Below, one piece after another: positions 1 to 25,075 of a stretch of 64,000 bases of DNA. Source of the DNA: Paralichthys olivaceus (taxonomy: Eukaryota; Chordata; Actinopteri; Pleuronectiformes; Paralichthyidae); NCBI RefSeq assembly GCF_024713975.1, contig NC_091111.1:15416501-15480500 (forward strand), in the 5' to 3' direction. A program made the translations under genes and the position numbers. The notes below the pieces were generated by a model that searched no databases, was not told the DNA's origin, and saw only the letters and a list, made by a program, of their open reading frames with translations. Within the stretch, counting starts at the first letter, position 1; each line of letters begins with the position of its first letter.

Positions 1-547
1 TTTATGACACAGGAGAAGGGACCTCAGAAAGGAGTGTGGCCTCTAGCACACTGACCCCCCAAAAACCCATTAGAGAGGAGGCTACCGAGGTGTAAAGGCC
101 CTTTACTTCTGTCTGAGCCTCGTTTGTGCCGATACTGTTGGAGGGCTGCCGTCAGAATTTGTCAGTTTACTTTTACATTGCAGATTCCATTCGCTTCATT
201 GCTTCATTTTAATACGATTCAAATCCTTTGTTTTGCAAGTGTGGAATTAAAAGAAAAACACAACAAACCACCACATTTCATTCTATGCAAACATGCATCA
301 AAGACAGAGGAGGCTGCTGAGCTATGCACCAGTGCTGTTTTGCATTTGTTGTCGTGCTGTGAGAAGAAATCAAGAGAAAGAAAAAAGATGAGAAATGTCA
401 TTGTTGAATCAAATCGACAGCGTACAGCAGTCTGTACTTTTCTTTTACACGAGCATCCACCTCATCAGGGTTCCTGTTGTGACTAAATGTTTTCCTAAAT
501 ATGCATTTGCATTTATTTTAACATGAGAGTGTGTGTCTGCGTGAGAG

Positions 548-550
<3 letters not shown>

Positions 551-629
<79 letters not shown>
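551..629. repeat. (TG)n microsatellite
   Basis: An almost pure TG dinucleotide run of about 79 bp. It produces false Cys/Val and His/Thr repeat open frames on both strands. Confidence 0.97.
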
Positions 630-631
<2 letters not shown>

Positions 632-839
632 GTGTGCACGCATCACTCGGGAGAGAATCCGTCAGCCACGTTTCCAATTCCGCTCAATTTCAGCAAGAAT
701 CTCAGTAATCCCGCTGAAGAGCCGCGGTTCTCCCACAGTGACATCCCATAATGGCACTAACATCAGAGTGGTGGGCACCCAGTTACGACTCCCAGCCTCC
801 ATTCGGTGCACGTTCCCAATCCCCCAACCTGTCTGTATG

Positions 840-1260
840 CAAACAGAGCCCCTCAGAGGAGAACACTGATCTGGCAGCCTTTCACTGAGCCCTGTGTAGA
901 CATATTTAATGCCTCAATAACCACTGCTTAAGACAGAGTGATGAACGCCAGGGGCTTTCATTACCACCGCCATTATCCGCACGTGTGTGTTGAGGTGTGT
1001 GCGAGTACAGTATTGCACCTAAACAAGCCTCCTCCTGTTATTTACTCATCAGGAATGTCAAGCTGTTTGTCATTTTATTAAAAAACACATACGCCTCTGT
1101 TGCACAAGGCGAGTGGGGCTCGCTGATTTGCGCTCGTGAATGAGCAAAACTAACGGGTCAGAGAAGCTGCTAATCTAGTCTTTCAGCATTACAAATTTAT
1201 TTTGTGCTCAACATTTTACAGCGAACCGACAGCAGAGATCTGCGGATGTGGAAATGTCAC
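840..1260. promoter_or_regulatory. Candidate conserved noncoding element upstream of sim1
   Basis: Mixed-composition, low-repeat DNA with several homeobox-like AT cores and ACGTG strings (for example near 981-986; ACGTG is the core bound by bHLH-PAS/ARNT dimers). It stands out from the microsatellite before it and the AT-rich DNA after it. Conservation cannot be tested from one sequence, so the call is tentative. Confidence 0.22.
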
Positions 1261-1849
1261 GGTGACTAAGGTCAAATATGGAAAACAAATAGGTAGGAGT
1301 TAGAAAATTAAACACACTTTAAACCACTATTATTTTGGCGGGGCTTTCTTTAACCTCTCAGGGCCTCGTTTCCATGTTCCTGTCAGTGCTGGGAGGCGCG
1401 GGGACAGCTGGAGAGCAGGACAAATACAGTCAGAAATGTGTCACAGCATCAGTGCTACAGCTTATTGGTTCCTCACATGTGTACACACTGTGAGAGAAGG
1501 TGGAGGCATACACAGAGATACAGAACATGTGCAGAAACAAACATGGACTCATATGCATTTAAAGGACAAGAAGGCAGGGGGAAGAGATAACAGGAACTCG
1601 TTTTTTATACCATAAAATTGAATGTGATGGTGCAAGATTTATTCTGATCCTATGATGCATGTAGGAAGAAATCTTACTTTACATTGGCCTCATATGTTTC
1701 TGTTTTTCTTGCAGTTTGGTGGCAAGGAGACCCAAGAGGAAAGTCTCCCCCCTTCCCCAGACACTCATCACCCAGAGAGGGTGAGTGAGGGAGAGCTTGT
1801 GCAAGGATCAATTTGTCTGCACAGGAAACTGTGTAATGTTAATCACAAC

Positions 1850-2110
1850 TTTAATTTGGGCTGAATTAGCATTTTGATGAACTTGCGGGGCTGACTCGCG
1901 CACTCTAAGCACCTTCAAACGCAGCGCGCACAGAGGAAATGGCAGCGCGGTTAATTAACGCTCACACACAGCAGATGGGCTCAGTGAAGGGCCTGGCAGA
2001 AAGAGACACAGAGCGCGAGTCGGAGGGAAAGGAGTCACTGCTAATGGAGGAAAAATAGTGCGTGGCGTAAAATTTCCAGCCTCCAAATAAAAAAGGCTGC
2101 TTTCCAAACC
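1850..2110. promoter_or_regulatory. Candidate conserved noncoding element upstream of sim1
   Basis: A non-repetitive block with alternating GC-rich strings and AT homeobox-type cores, including TTAATTAA near 1951-1960 and CTAATGG near 2041. This texture is typical of enhancers around vertebrate developmental transcription factor genes. No reading frame is supported. Confidence 0.25.
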
Positions 2111-4399
2111 AACAGGTAATAGAGGCGGGGAGCACTAAAAAGACATTTCAGTCTTTTAGGGAAAACAAAGAGTCAGTAATTGCTTACAGAAAACACAACT
2201 GGCAAATCTTGGACAAACACGCAGCCTGTTTACATATGCCCAACCGTTTCAATCTCGCAGCACAGAGTGGAACCCGACATGGTGCCGCAGGCTCATTGCT
2301 TTTCACTTGTTCTGCGAAATCTTTTGCTAACACATTTAGAATTGACTGCCTGGTTATTTTTCTCTCCTCTCTTCTCCTGCTCTTTCACATCTTGTTACTG
2401 TACATCCTGTTAGAGCCACCGTTCTTCTTGAATATCCTACCCATACATGTGCAGACACTGGATCTCTTCCATCTGTGGGCTACAAACTGTATGATGCATC
2501 TAATCAGGTTGTGTGAATCTGTATTGGCGGTGTATTAGTTTGTGATGAAGTCATGCGTGAGAGTGTTGAAGAGGAAATGTGAGAGAGGTGGAGGTTACAA
2601 ATACAGAGGTGGAGCTCCACAGACAAATATAACTACTGTACATGCGTGACATGGATGGAACGGGGCAGCACGGTGAGGTCATGGTAAAATCCTACAGGTT
2701 TTGCATGTTTACTTAACATCATTACATGGCACGCCGGGTGGCTGTGTGCACATGTGTGTGTAAAATAACTCAATGCATGGATGGACTTTCACCAAACGTG
2801 GAGGAGATATTACTTGAGGTTATCTTTTGGGGTTAATTGGTCAAAGGCCGAAAGTCGGCAGGAATATGCTCGGGAAAGCACACATTTCAAGATATCTCCG
2901 CAAATAATGAGGCTATAGAGACGATCCAAAGCTTATATTGAGTAAAAAGTATTTCAATATCATAAGTGTCATTATGAGGAAGTCACACAGTCACAAGTTA
3001 GATATCATCCATAGTTAAAAAAAAGGACTACAGACACGACCTAAAGCTTATATCGAATTTAAAAAACATCACAAAATGTCATATAATCCTTTAACTTTTT
3101 CAACCAATAACATTAAAGACATGGTTCACAGCTTAGATTAATTACTCACTTTTCCTCTTAAATGGTGTCATGATGATAAACGATGAATGCGAAGGTGGGT
3201 CTCCTCATGATGAGCTGCCAACTACTGTTAGCTACCACCACCGACTAAACTTCAATCTATATCTGTGACATTTCCTATCATAGCTTTGTATAATCATATA
3301 TATATATTTATATAACCAAAAAGCCAATGAGTACTCTTGACATGCTCAAAAATAAATTCCCATTCATCTGCTTTGCATTAAGAGGGACCACGAAAATCTG
3401 AGCTGGATATCAGCAAATTCAGTGATAATAAAGACTCAAGTACAGAGACATGAACATTCCACCTCCTTGTGAGAAAATGTTTATTTTAAGGTCTTTAAGT
3501 GCCTTGCTCAAGGGTAGTTTCTTATTTAAGTGACCAGCTCGGATCGTATGAGACAGACACAGAAAACTGTGTTGTACGTAGTGAGTACTGACAGTGTCTG
3601 TCTGTACCTTCATCCCCTTACCTCCTTCCCACAGTTTCCTCAAATCCTTTTCTTAAATAACCTTCACTAACCAGCCCCACTCCCACCCATTTTTTTTTCT
3701 TTCCATGCTGCTTTCCCGCAGAGAAGGAGGATTTGTAATACACCATAAAAATGGAAAGACGGGTGAGACTCCAGCAGTGGGGGAGGAAGGGGTTTGGAAG
3801 GACACCAAAGCGAGCTCCCCTGTTGTGCAGCCTGCGGTGGGGCATTAACAGGAGGTCCTGCAGGGTAAATCTTCTACCAGCTTCAAGGAACTCGCGCTCC
3901 CATTTCCCAATCACGCCTGACAGGTTGTCAGTCACCGCATAGAGGGGGCGTTATTAAAGATTATTTTATTCCTGAGAATTTATTTTTGTTTGCCATCGTA
4001 AAGCAACAACTGTGGCGAGAGAGTCAATCCCCAAGTATGGAATTCCAATCATTTGCATGGAGACGGATCTACGCAGTAAACAAACCATGGCGACCTTTGA
4101 CCTGTGGGTGGCTCGTGTACAAAATAGGGAGGAAATGGGAGCCAGTGATGAGGGATTGGTCACAGAAAAGTGATGTGGGATATGAATCTGAGAGGCTGCT
4201 CCACTTCAAAGACTTATAGGAATACATCTTCTAGAAACTTCAGCTTGGGAGGAGGCGGTTGCACGTTTTTCTGAGAACAGTCGGCATCTAGAGCCGTACT
4301 TTAATGACCTACTTACTGTTGTTATCTGTCAGAGACGAAGAATTTGGAAAGTTATGGCCTCATAGTGATTTCAAGTGCAGAAGAAGCCATTTAGTATTC

Positions 4400-4765
4400 A
4401 CACACACACACTCACACACATCTCCATGGCTACAGAGGACATTACACATTGACTTATATTGATTTACTCGAACCTTAACCATTAATCTAAACCTAACCTA
4501 AACCTAAGCTTAACGAAACCCTAAACCTAATCTTAGTCTTAACGTAACCCTAATCTAAAAATTTAACCTACCCCTAACTTTAACCTATGCCTAATCTTAA
4601 CCTTTACCTTTCCCTAACCAAAACAAAACATAAACTCACCTATAAAAATGTCTTTAACTTAAACTGTAATTTTTTCTTTACATTATGGCTACTTGCTTTT
4701 TGTCCCTACAAGGCCAGTAATACCTGGATCACACACACACACACAAACACACACAGAGGAGGACA
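4400..4765. repeat. Dispersed repeat containing degenerate telomere-like (CCTAA)n
   Basis: The core at about 4470-4620 is an imperfect run of CCTAA/CCTAAC units. It is flanked by 'gaggacattacacattgactta' on the left and 'gtccctacaaggccagtaatacc' plus CA repeats on the right. These flanks match what I know of a common teleost dispersed element that carries internal CCTAA-like runs, so the tract is more likely part of that repeat than an old telomere fusion. Confidence 0.6.
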
Positions 4766-5999
4766 GAGAGAGAAATCTGTTCCCAGGCAGCAGGAGAATC
4801 TCCAATTATAGCGGGATGCAGCATCAATTTATGGACTAATTACGTGCGCAATGAGCTCACCATCATGCGTCCGCGCCCCCGTCACCGCGCCCGCTGCTCG
4901 GCCCCTCACCCTCCACACACGCGCCCCCTCCTCCACCTGAGCGCCTGGTGTCTAATTAAAAAACTACATGCACCGCGGCGCTCTCATTTGATTCACACCA
5001 TGGAAATTAATCCTGAGATAAACGCGTTTGACGGACGGACACCGAACCAAACTGGTGCAGGAGCGCTGGATGACCGGAGCGGTGCATGGCTGCTCTCTCA
5101 GCCGGAACAAAACTGCTCTGCGTTTGGATTAAAAGAAAACACAAAAACAAAGGAAAGCCATAAGCACCTTTAGAAATAGCTAAGATTTAAAAACTAACAA
5201 ACACACGAGTGGAGACTAAATTTGCCAAGAGGCTAAACTACAAATATTAACACACACAAAAAACCCTCAAGATCAATTTCAAATGTAAAGTTTAAGACAG
5301 AATGCAGAGGGTCCACTTCAGATCTGATTCCTCTCAGCAACAAACGCCTTTTTAAATCCAGAGGAGGTTCGTGCAGCACCATGAAAACAAGTGGAACATG
5401 TGGTGTAACCAGTAAAAACAGGTGGAGGGCTCCATGTTTTTTGGTCAGCGTGTGCACAGTCTGACCAGAAACACACACTCAGAGATGAGAGGCGAGGAGG
5501 AGGATTTCAGGCCTATTTAGCCAAACTAACAGCAGCAGAACGAGCAGAGCATTAACAGATATTTTTATTTCCCACAACACTGACACGCTTATTTATTTAG
5601 TGGTTCTGTTTCTGTTACTGTTTTATTATTTCTAAGATTGTTTTGAATTGTGTGAGGGCATTTAGCGAGTACAGAAAATATACTATTTCTGAATTAACTT
5701 CATAATTTCCATTGGAATACAAACAATTTCACCTTTTTAGATTTAATAGAAAAAACTTTGATTTTACGCATGAAATTGGCATTAAACTGATTACATTTTC
5801 TTTTCTCTTAGACCTTTATCCACTGATGGTTTCGTTTTCTTCTGAGCATTTCTTTAAACGACCTCTAACTGCAGGTCTGTAGAGGTTTGATTTCTACTCT
5901 CAGCTGCAGAATATTTCTCCTGTCATGTTGTTTAACGCAGATTTTTTTTTTTTTTCCATCAGCTTGATCCGTGATCTCCACGCTAATGACAACAACACA
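4766..5999. other. Intergenic DNA with a GC-rich block at 4844-5110
   Basis: No supported gene. Positions 4844-5110 are CG-rich and cytosine-rich with homeobox-like AT cores (CTAATTAC, CTAATTAA) and could be a promoter or enhancer of sim1. From about 5520 to 5990 the DNA is AT-rich without recognised features. Confidence 0.4.
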
Positions 6000-6450
6000 A
6001 GATCACATCCAAGCTCACTATACGCGCACGGCCAAGTTCCGCGCATGCACGCATATAGGCTACCATCGCCGTGCACCAAATCGACGCCCCACGGCCAGCG
6101 TCCAATCGTCGCACGACTTTCCAGGGTCCCGTCCAATCAGAGCGAGGCAGGGCGGGTCCCGGGCTGCTCTGGAGAGGGACGGTGAGATGGTTGTGGAGAA
6201 GGAGGCTTGTTGGGCACGAATGCCACTCGTTGCGCGTCCTTATAATTTGGGGAGGTGTATGCAGCGCACGGCCCCGTTCGCCTTTCCAGGTGGAAATCCA
6301 GGAGGAGCCCGACACCGGAGTGAACTGGGAGGACTGGTGAACCCGCGTCAGGACAGGTGAAATTCCCAGCAGGCTGCCCAGCAAGGCCGCATGGATTGAT
6401 CCAGACGCACGGAAATGCAGTGCGTCTCCGCGCGGGTAGGAAAACTACAC
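6000..6450 (+). promoter_or_regulatory. GC/CpG-rich block, candidate distal sim1 promoter and leader exon
   Basis: This block is clearly richer in CG dinucleotides than the AT-rich DNA on both sides. It holds a TATAAT-like string at 6241-6246 and a good donor-like CAG|GTGAAA with GT at 6357-6358. An acceptor-like site (pyrimidines then CAG, AG at 7228-7229) lies upstream of the sim1 start. A noncoding leader exon here spliced to 7230 would be consistent with these sites. This is inference from base composition and splice-like motifs; no transcript evidence is available. Confidence 0.35.
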
Positions 6451-7229
6451 ACTGCAGATGTTCTCTTCTCTCAACGAGTCTGACAACTATCGTTCTGGAT
6501 GTTGAAAAAACTTTTTGTTCTTTAAAGAAAAATATAGAGTATTGTGGTGATATTGTGTCACAGTCGTTTTTTTCCCACCCCTCCATTTCAGGGATAGTGT
6601 GCCATGTCCTTTCCTCGATTCTGCAGAAGTGTATCACACACGATGCCTTAAAATGGCCTTTTTATTCTTTTAACCCCGATGAAAGAAAAATGCAAAATGC
6701 TGCTTTATTTTAAATGGGCGTCTGTGAAATTTTATTTAGTCGAAATATTAAGAAAATGTCTAGAATAACTTGAGGTGTTTGTGCTGCTCTCACACAAATT
6801 GAGACAAAGTTTTGACGATTCCTTCTCTGAGCGTGCATGTATTCAAATCTGCTTTTAAAATATTGTATACATCCCCGTGAAATGTAATTACGCCTCATGT
6901 ATTGTGAGGAAATTTACAATAAAATACACCAATGTGTTGCTGTTGTAGCTTGTATTGTTAATTTATTCTTTTCAGACGTTAAATTAAATCTGTGTTTTGA
7001 CTCATGACTAATGGGAATATTTCCTCCATAGTGTTGTCCCCCCCCCATACAGTCAGCTCCTTCATTTTGATGTGTCATGCATGCATCAGAAATAACACAA
7101 GGGACCTTACATCATGTCGGTGTTGGTGCAAACGCAGGCCTCGTGCATGCAGATGAAAATGCAATGATGCTTTTCTCTCTGGCTGCATGAATAATGTGTG
7201 TTTTTCTTCCTGTGACATGTGTTGCACAG

Positions 7230-15926
<8,697 letters not shown>

Positions 15927-17400
15927 CGATACCTATTGCAGACAGATTGTGTTCTCTAAATGAGGATGTTAAATTAAGGTGGTGCTGTGTGCACATTTAA
16001 CACTGGTCAGGTGCTTGATGGAAAAAACAATAATAAAAAAAGACTGAAAGGTACTTGCACTGTGTCCATGCGCCCTCTCTGGCTCAGTCAGTGCAATTTC
16101 TGTTTTCATCAGGCCTGAGTATCATGACATTCGCCCTCCGTGTCATCAGAGGATGATTTTCCAAGACTCTAAATGACTTGTGTTAAAGAACTAATATTTG
16201 GTACGTCACCTAGCACAGGGCGGAGGTCTGCTCCAAAACAAAGGAATACAGTAATATTTTAATGGCACTGAATTCCCTTCCTTGCAAAGGCGACCCAAGT
16301 TTTGAATCTGGTTAAACATCAAGCCAGTGTTTCTGTTCCAAATGTCTTACGCATCATTGGCCATGTGAGTTAATCTGTCCCGGACACGATTTCCAAAGGC
16401 AGTAAGCAAATGTGTTGTTCCATTGCCCCTTCACCTAAAAACTCCATTGCACAGAACATAATGTTTGACACATGTGCATCATGGGAACGGTGAGCATTTC
16501 GCTATTGTTAGATGTCAGTGTTTCCTGGTATTTATTTGTCAGTGGGCTATTTTCTGTATGTGTCATTTCTTCCTGTCCAAGTAGAAACTTTACTGGTGGC
16601 ATTAAATTAGTTTTGGTGTTCGGATGACACCGACATTAGACTAGAAAAAAAGAATCTAGTGGAAAAACAGAAAGAAAAAAAAATGCCTCTGATATGTAAA
16701 AGTGTAAATTATGCAGGACAACTTTGAACTGTTTTAATGTGTATGTGAAACGCCGTCACTTAGAGCACAAAGAGATTACAAAAGCAACTTGTAATCTCCC
16801 CGTGACCTCTAAACATAGATATTGTATGTATTGATTTACAGTTGTGGCTAAAATGATATAGTTTACATATCAGAGTATGATTTTTTTTTCCTGTTTTTAC
16901 TTCAAGCTTTACCTGACATATTAGCATATGTAGAGTATGCTTTAAATTTTCAATTCTGCTCCACATGCAATTGAAAACCATCTGTTTTTGTATTGTTGAG
17001 AGGGTGAAAGGGTAAAAATGATTGATACCAACTTATCTAAAAATGTTGAATGTCTTTAGTTTCTTATTTAATTTATGATGTAAATATTATCACACAATGA
17101 ACTTTTGGACAAGGAGTGACAAGGTTATTTATTAATTGGTTAAAAAGTCTCTTAAATCTGAATACTGTTGCAAACAAATAACTTGTCTGTTGAGTTTTTT
17201 GTTCCTCAATTGTCCGACAACACAAACAATGCTGCTATATAGATGCTAAAGATATATATACAACCTTTCTGCCGTAATGAATATGCACAACAGCTTTGTA
17301 TAATGCATATTAAACATATACATACATAAAATATGAATATACATATATTTAATTTTTCATAAAGGGTCATCTCACTCAACATCCTTCACAGTTCATACTA
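15927..17400 (+). other. sim1 3' UTR, length uncertain
   Basis: A first AATAAA is at 16032-16037, only about 106 nt after the stop. The AT-rich DNA that follows to about 17.4 kb has several AT-rich elements and few repeats, so a longer UTR using a later or variant signal is possible. No separate gene is seen. Confidence 0.5.
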
Positions 17401-19140
17401 AATTACTGACTACATATATCACACTGACGTCTCTGATGTGAAGGCTGGAACTGTTTCCCTTCGGCCAAGCATCTGATGCCAGATGGTCGTGATGATGATG
17501 CTATTAACAGCAGGCTCTAGCCAAAACCACTTGCTCAAACAAATCCTCACCTTTGGTGGTGGAATCCATGGATTACAGTAACTCTATTATCAAACTCGAC
17601 AGTGGTTCCACACATAAAAATATCCAGACGGGCGACAATCTACTTCGAGGTTTCAGAGTCTTAGCTATAGGTTCACTCACCGCATAACTTGCCCAAATAA
17701 CACACGCTGTCAAAATGTGGTGAGTGTGTGTGAAAGCTGCTTGTTTGGCAACAAACTACGTCCAAGAACTTGAACTTTATCCAAGAGCACTGTCCTCTGC
17801 AACTCACCCAGTATAACATGGATAATTGGCCTTTTTCATCACGGCAACTGCTTCTTTGTAAACAAGACAAACTGGCTCATCTATTACACACAAAAAGAAT
17901 AATTTTCCTTTTGGAAAGTACAACATTCCACATTTACTGGTCTTTTCCTGACAGTTACTACGAAGCTAGTCATCGATGACATGTTACCACTCCGAATAAG
18001 TTTCATTCACTCTGGTCTTGACCCAACAGATACAGTTGGACCAACCTGAAGGTGATGGTAATCCACTCGTTTATATCGAAGAAAAAAATCTTTTTATATT
18101 TGAGTTTTGTATTGAATATGAATTCTCTCACCAGCTGGATAAAGTGGTGTCATGGGCCATCCCTGATACAGATACTATGTTGGTAAGTTATTACCATGTA
18201 ACGCAAGTTATTAGGCCAATCCAATACAGGACCATGAGAAATACAGTAGAAGCATAGAAAGATACAGGCTAAAAATAATCGTTTAAGATGGTGGCATTGA
18301 AAGTTTTATTTTACATTTAATTAAAACACCAGTAAAAGAAAAGACTAAAATCTTAAAGAACAGGTTCGAGTTACATAATATTTTTCTCACTCCCCATTAA
18401 AAGACCAAAACTGACGATGCATAGATGTAAATTTTGAAAAGTTTGCCAAAAATAAATACTTTAATTTGTGAAAAGGGGGATTTCTTCGAACTGCAAACAT
18501 TGGATGAATACAGTTTTGGTGTGTTGACAGTATTTCATGATAGTGAATGTTGGTGTTGACTTAAACTACAGTGTCCATGGTTTTCTTAAAGAAAGAACAT
18601 ATCATATAGCACAGGGCAAGAGGTTATATCACACTTTATATACACAAACTAAACGTTCCAGACTTATAGGAAATGCCGATGATAAGCATTATCCTTGTTC
18701 GTTTTTAAATATGCCTGACAAGTGGATTCACATGGGCCGTAATCACAAACCTCTAGAGCAACAAATGAGTACAAATCACTGCAACAGCAAACTACTGTGA
18801 CTACTGAGCTGACACATTCTAAATGCACTTGCAGCAACACGTTCCTTCTGTCGGGGCGGCTGAACTCGCACATTTAGCTGCTCTGACCTCCGCTCTCAGG
18901 CAATTTCTCTGCCATGTATTTTAATGTATGCGAGTAATTCACATGTAGCTGGAGAGCGGGCCTGAGCGCCTGTCGGAGCTGAGCGAGACCTGGACACAGT
19001 CTGGGCCTGGACGCAGAGCTCCCATCATTCACCGGGTGACATGAGCATGTGATGGTCTGCCAGATATCACCGCTGCTGTCATTCCAGGAGGTACAGCTAC
19101 TACACCACTCTGCTGTTGACATCACTGAGGTTTGGGAAGG

Positions 19141-19178
<38 letters not shown>

Positions 19179-20420
19179 ACTGGTGAGTTACTTCAATAAT
19201 AAGAAGCCCTATTTTTTTCCTTCTTCTAAACACTGGGGCTTTTGCCTGATGTGCCCTGGAGGCTTTCACGTGCAGTCGGCTGCAAATGCAGTCTGGGCCT
19301 TTTGCCCAGACTTTGCACACTTGCATACGCCTCAACACTCACCTCACCCCTCCTCACCCTTCCACCCTACATGCTTTCTGTCCCTCCTCAGTCCTACAGA
19401 GAGAAACAGGCCTAAAAATCATTATAGAATAACAGAGGTGGAAGAAGCAGAAATACCACTAAAAATGTAAAAATACCCTGTTCCAGAGAAAAATCTTGCA
19501 TTCAGAACTTTAAGTTAAGTTTGGATCTTGATTTAAAAAATAATCAAGAATGTTTATGGGACTGATATTTAGGACTATGTGTAATTTGTTGTGAATCCTA
19601 GATAATCTCTGTCTAAAGTGAATTTAAATGTGTCGACAAAAGGGGCCTTGGCAGATGTATGCAAGTATTGCTTGACTACAAATATGTGTAAAGCAGAACT
19701 GTAATGTTGTAGCTCATGAAACTGGTGTTATTGGTGTTTCTATTAATGATTACATGAAATCAGTCACTAGATCTTTGCAGATCAGTTGTTTTAACAACAT
19801 TTAAGTTGCAAGGTTAAAACCCTCCTCTGAAATGCAGCAGAGCAGAAGTGTAAAGTCTCATAAAAATGGAAAAACTGCAGTAAAGTACCTTCAAATTCCA
19901 AGTACAGTACTTGAGCAAAATCATTTCTTAGTATCGACCACTGCCAAAGAGTAAAAACTAAATTTGGTGGACAGAGAGACCTTTCTTAAAATATAACTGA
20001 GTTGGATTTGATTTATTTTTATTTTTTCTAGGAGTGATTCCAGAAGTTACTGGAGGATCGTTGATTCTGGAAATGGAATCATTTCAATCAGGAATAAAAC
20101 AAAGGATCGTGTGATGTCACTGCATGAACAGATGTGTTATGTTAATCACTTCCTTACTCTCAGGAACTCCTCATGACGAACCACGGCGATGAAAAATTAA
20201 AAGCATTTGCAGTAAATCTTACTGCTATTCGCTACTGAAAATAAAAAACACACGGCATGAACAGTTAGAGGAGATAAAGATGTCGGCCGTGTCATGTGGT
20301 CAAATCTATACGGAGGTAAACTGTAGAGCCACGAGATCCCAGAGTTTTATAACTGCAGGGAAGGAGAGACGGATCCTAACCTCACAGACGACCACAGAGT
20401 GTGAGGGTGCAGGTGGTGAG
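17401..20420. other. Gene desert, proximal part
   Basis: No supported exon. It contains a (GT)n run at 19142-19176 and, around 18880-19130, a moderately GC-rich non-repetitive stretch. The rest is AT-rich unique or old-repeat DNA. Confidence 0.6.
19142..19176. repeat. (GT)n microsatellite
   Basis: A pure GT run of about 35 bp. Confidence 0.95.
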
Positions 20421-20429
20421 GCTCAGAAT

Positions 20430-20720
20430 AGCCCCTGAATGTCTGTTTGATTGATTTCAGGCCCGGGATTGAGGCACGATTGCATATTCATACATCAGTT
20501 AAAGTGTTCCTGCGCTAGTGCCTCCATAATTCAACCTGGCACTTAGCGAAGAGTCATCCTTATGAAGCGGCTTCAGACCAGGCAAGAGGAAAATGTTTCA
20601 ACATGTTTTCTGCTCTTGCATACTTTATGACCTCTCGGCTCTCGAACTGACATCGTATAATTGTTTAATTCCTCTTCGTGTCTCACGTCTTTTTATTCCG
20701 CTACAGAGCTGCGGCCTTTG
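20430..20720. promoter_or_regulatory. Candidate regulatory element downstream of sim1
   Basis: Non-repetitive DNA with GATTGATT, GATTGAGG, GCATATTCAT and TCCATAATTCAA cores within about 120 bp (20445-20545), resembling clustered homeobox/POU-type sites. It is not coding. Inferred from texture only. Confidence 0.22.
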
Positions 20721-24290
<3,570 letters not shown>

Positions 24291-24560
24291 AGAACATAAT
24301 AGGGGGGAATTAAGTGCCCGTGTGGATGTCAAAGGGGGACGTTGGCAGAAGATTGGGACGAGGGCTAACAAGCGCATGGCGCGCCCGCTCAGCTTTGAGC
24401 AGTGATTAGTGTTTTCGACAGGGCTGACGGGTAAAAGACAAGCCCTCCGGGACGGAGCAGCTTTTAAACGGACACTTAAACAGCCGGGAACTGACAGCAG
24501 AGGAACACGGGCATCAGAGTGCCACGCTGATAAGAAAAGCTGTGGTGTGCATGTCGTGGT
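24291..24560. promoter_or_regulatory. Candidate regulatory element in the desert
   Basis: Unique, moderately GC-rich DNA with GGGAATTAAG, TGATTAGTG and an AscI-like GGCGCGCC at about 24378-24387. No open frame is supported. Composition differs from the AT-rich DNA that follows at 24650. Confidence 0.2.
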
Positions 24561-24811
24561 AAAGGAGACAAGGGTTTAGCATACAGATACAGATAAACTA
24601 CACGTCTGATGTCACACAGAGCGTGTAATTACCAGTTTCAATATTAAACTACAATAAGAAAAATGGCCTCCATGTGGCATTTCAAAATATTGAAAAATCT
24701 AAAACGGTCATTCAGTGATATCTATTTAATATATCTAGTTTTTAATAAATCATAGATAATTTAAAAAGTGAATTATATTTACCCATGAAAATAGCCAATA
24801 GCGATAATATA

Positions 24812-25075
24812 CCTCCGCCAAACTGCACACACTCATAGATTTCAGTTCTCTAAATGTGCTTGATTTTTTTATTCCCTGGGAAATTAATGGAAATGTCAAA
24901 AAAACATGATGAAAACAATTCCTGGATCCTCTCCCTGATCCAGATCATCACCAAGATTGAATGGATTCTTTCCTGATCCCTGAGGTTTCGTGGGAATTAG
25001 CCCCATTGTTTTTGTGAAATCTTGTTACAGACAAACAAATGGAAAGCTGTGAAAACAACCTAATTGGCAGACATA
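24812..25075 (+). repeat. Dispersed repeat copy A ('cctccgccaaa...caaacaaa' family)
   Basis: Shows the features of a common percomorph non-coding repeat: 'cctccgccaaactgcacac' at the start, 'ctgatccagatcatcaccaagatt' in the middle and 'cagacaaacaaatgg' near the end. Related copies in this window are at 26211-26546, 43849-44200, 45118-45466 and 45914-46105. No coding capacity. Confidence 0.65.

Larger units (their letters stand above)
1..4399. other. sim1 upstream intergenic DNA, no gene seen
   Basis: No supported coding exon. Contents: a (TG)n microsatellite at 551-629; two non-repetitive stretches that look like conserved regulatory DNA (about 840-1260 and 1850-2110), listed separately; a fragment at about 2735-2870 resembling a common fish dispersed repeat (the 'caccaaacgtgg' and 'agatattacttgagg' phrases); and AT-rich DNA at 2880-3360. 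The short open frames are not supported by splice structure or protein similarity. Confidence 0.6.

Noticed and set aside
445-869. Long His-Thr and Cys-Val open frames on both strands
   Set aside because: They are translations of the (TG)n microsatellite; the same happens at 21751-22370, 29845-30088 and 37406-37633.
5971-6713. Overlapping open frames up to 166 codons on both strands near 6.0-6.7 kb
   Set aside because: GC-rich DNA with few stops; several frames are open at once and none shows a recognisable domain. Better explained as a promoter or leader of sim1.
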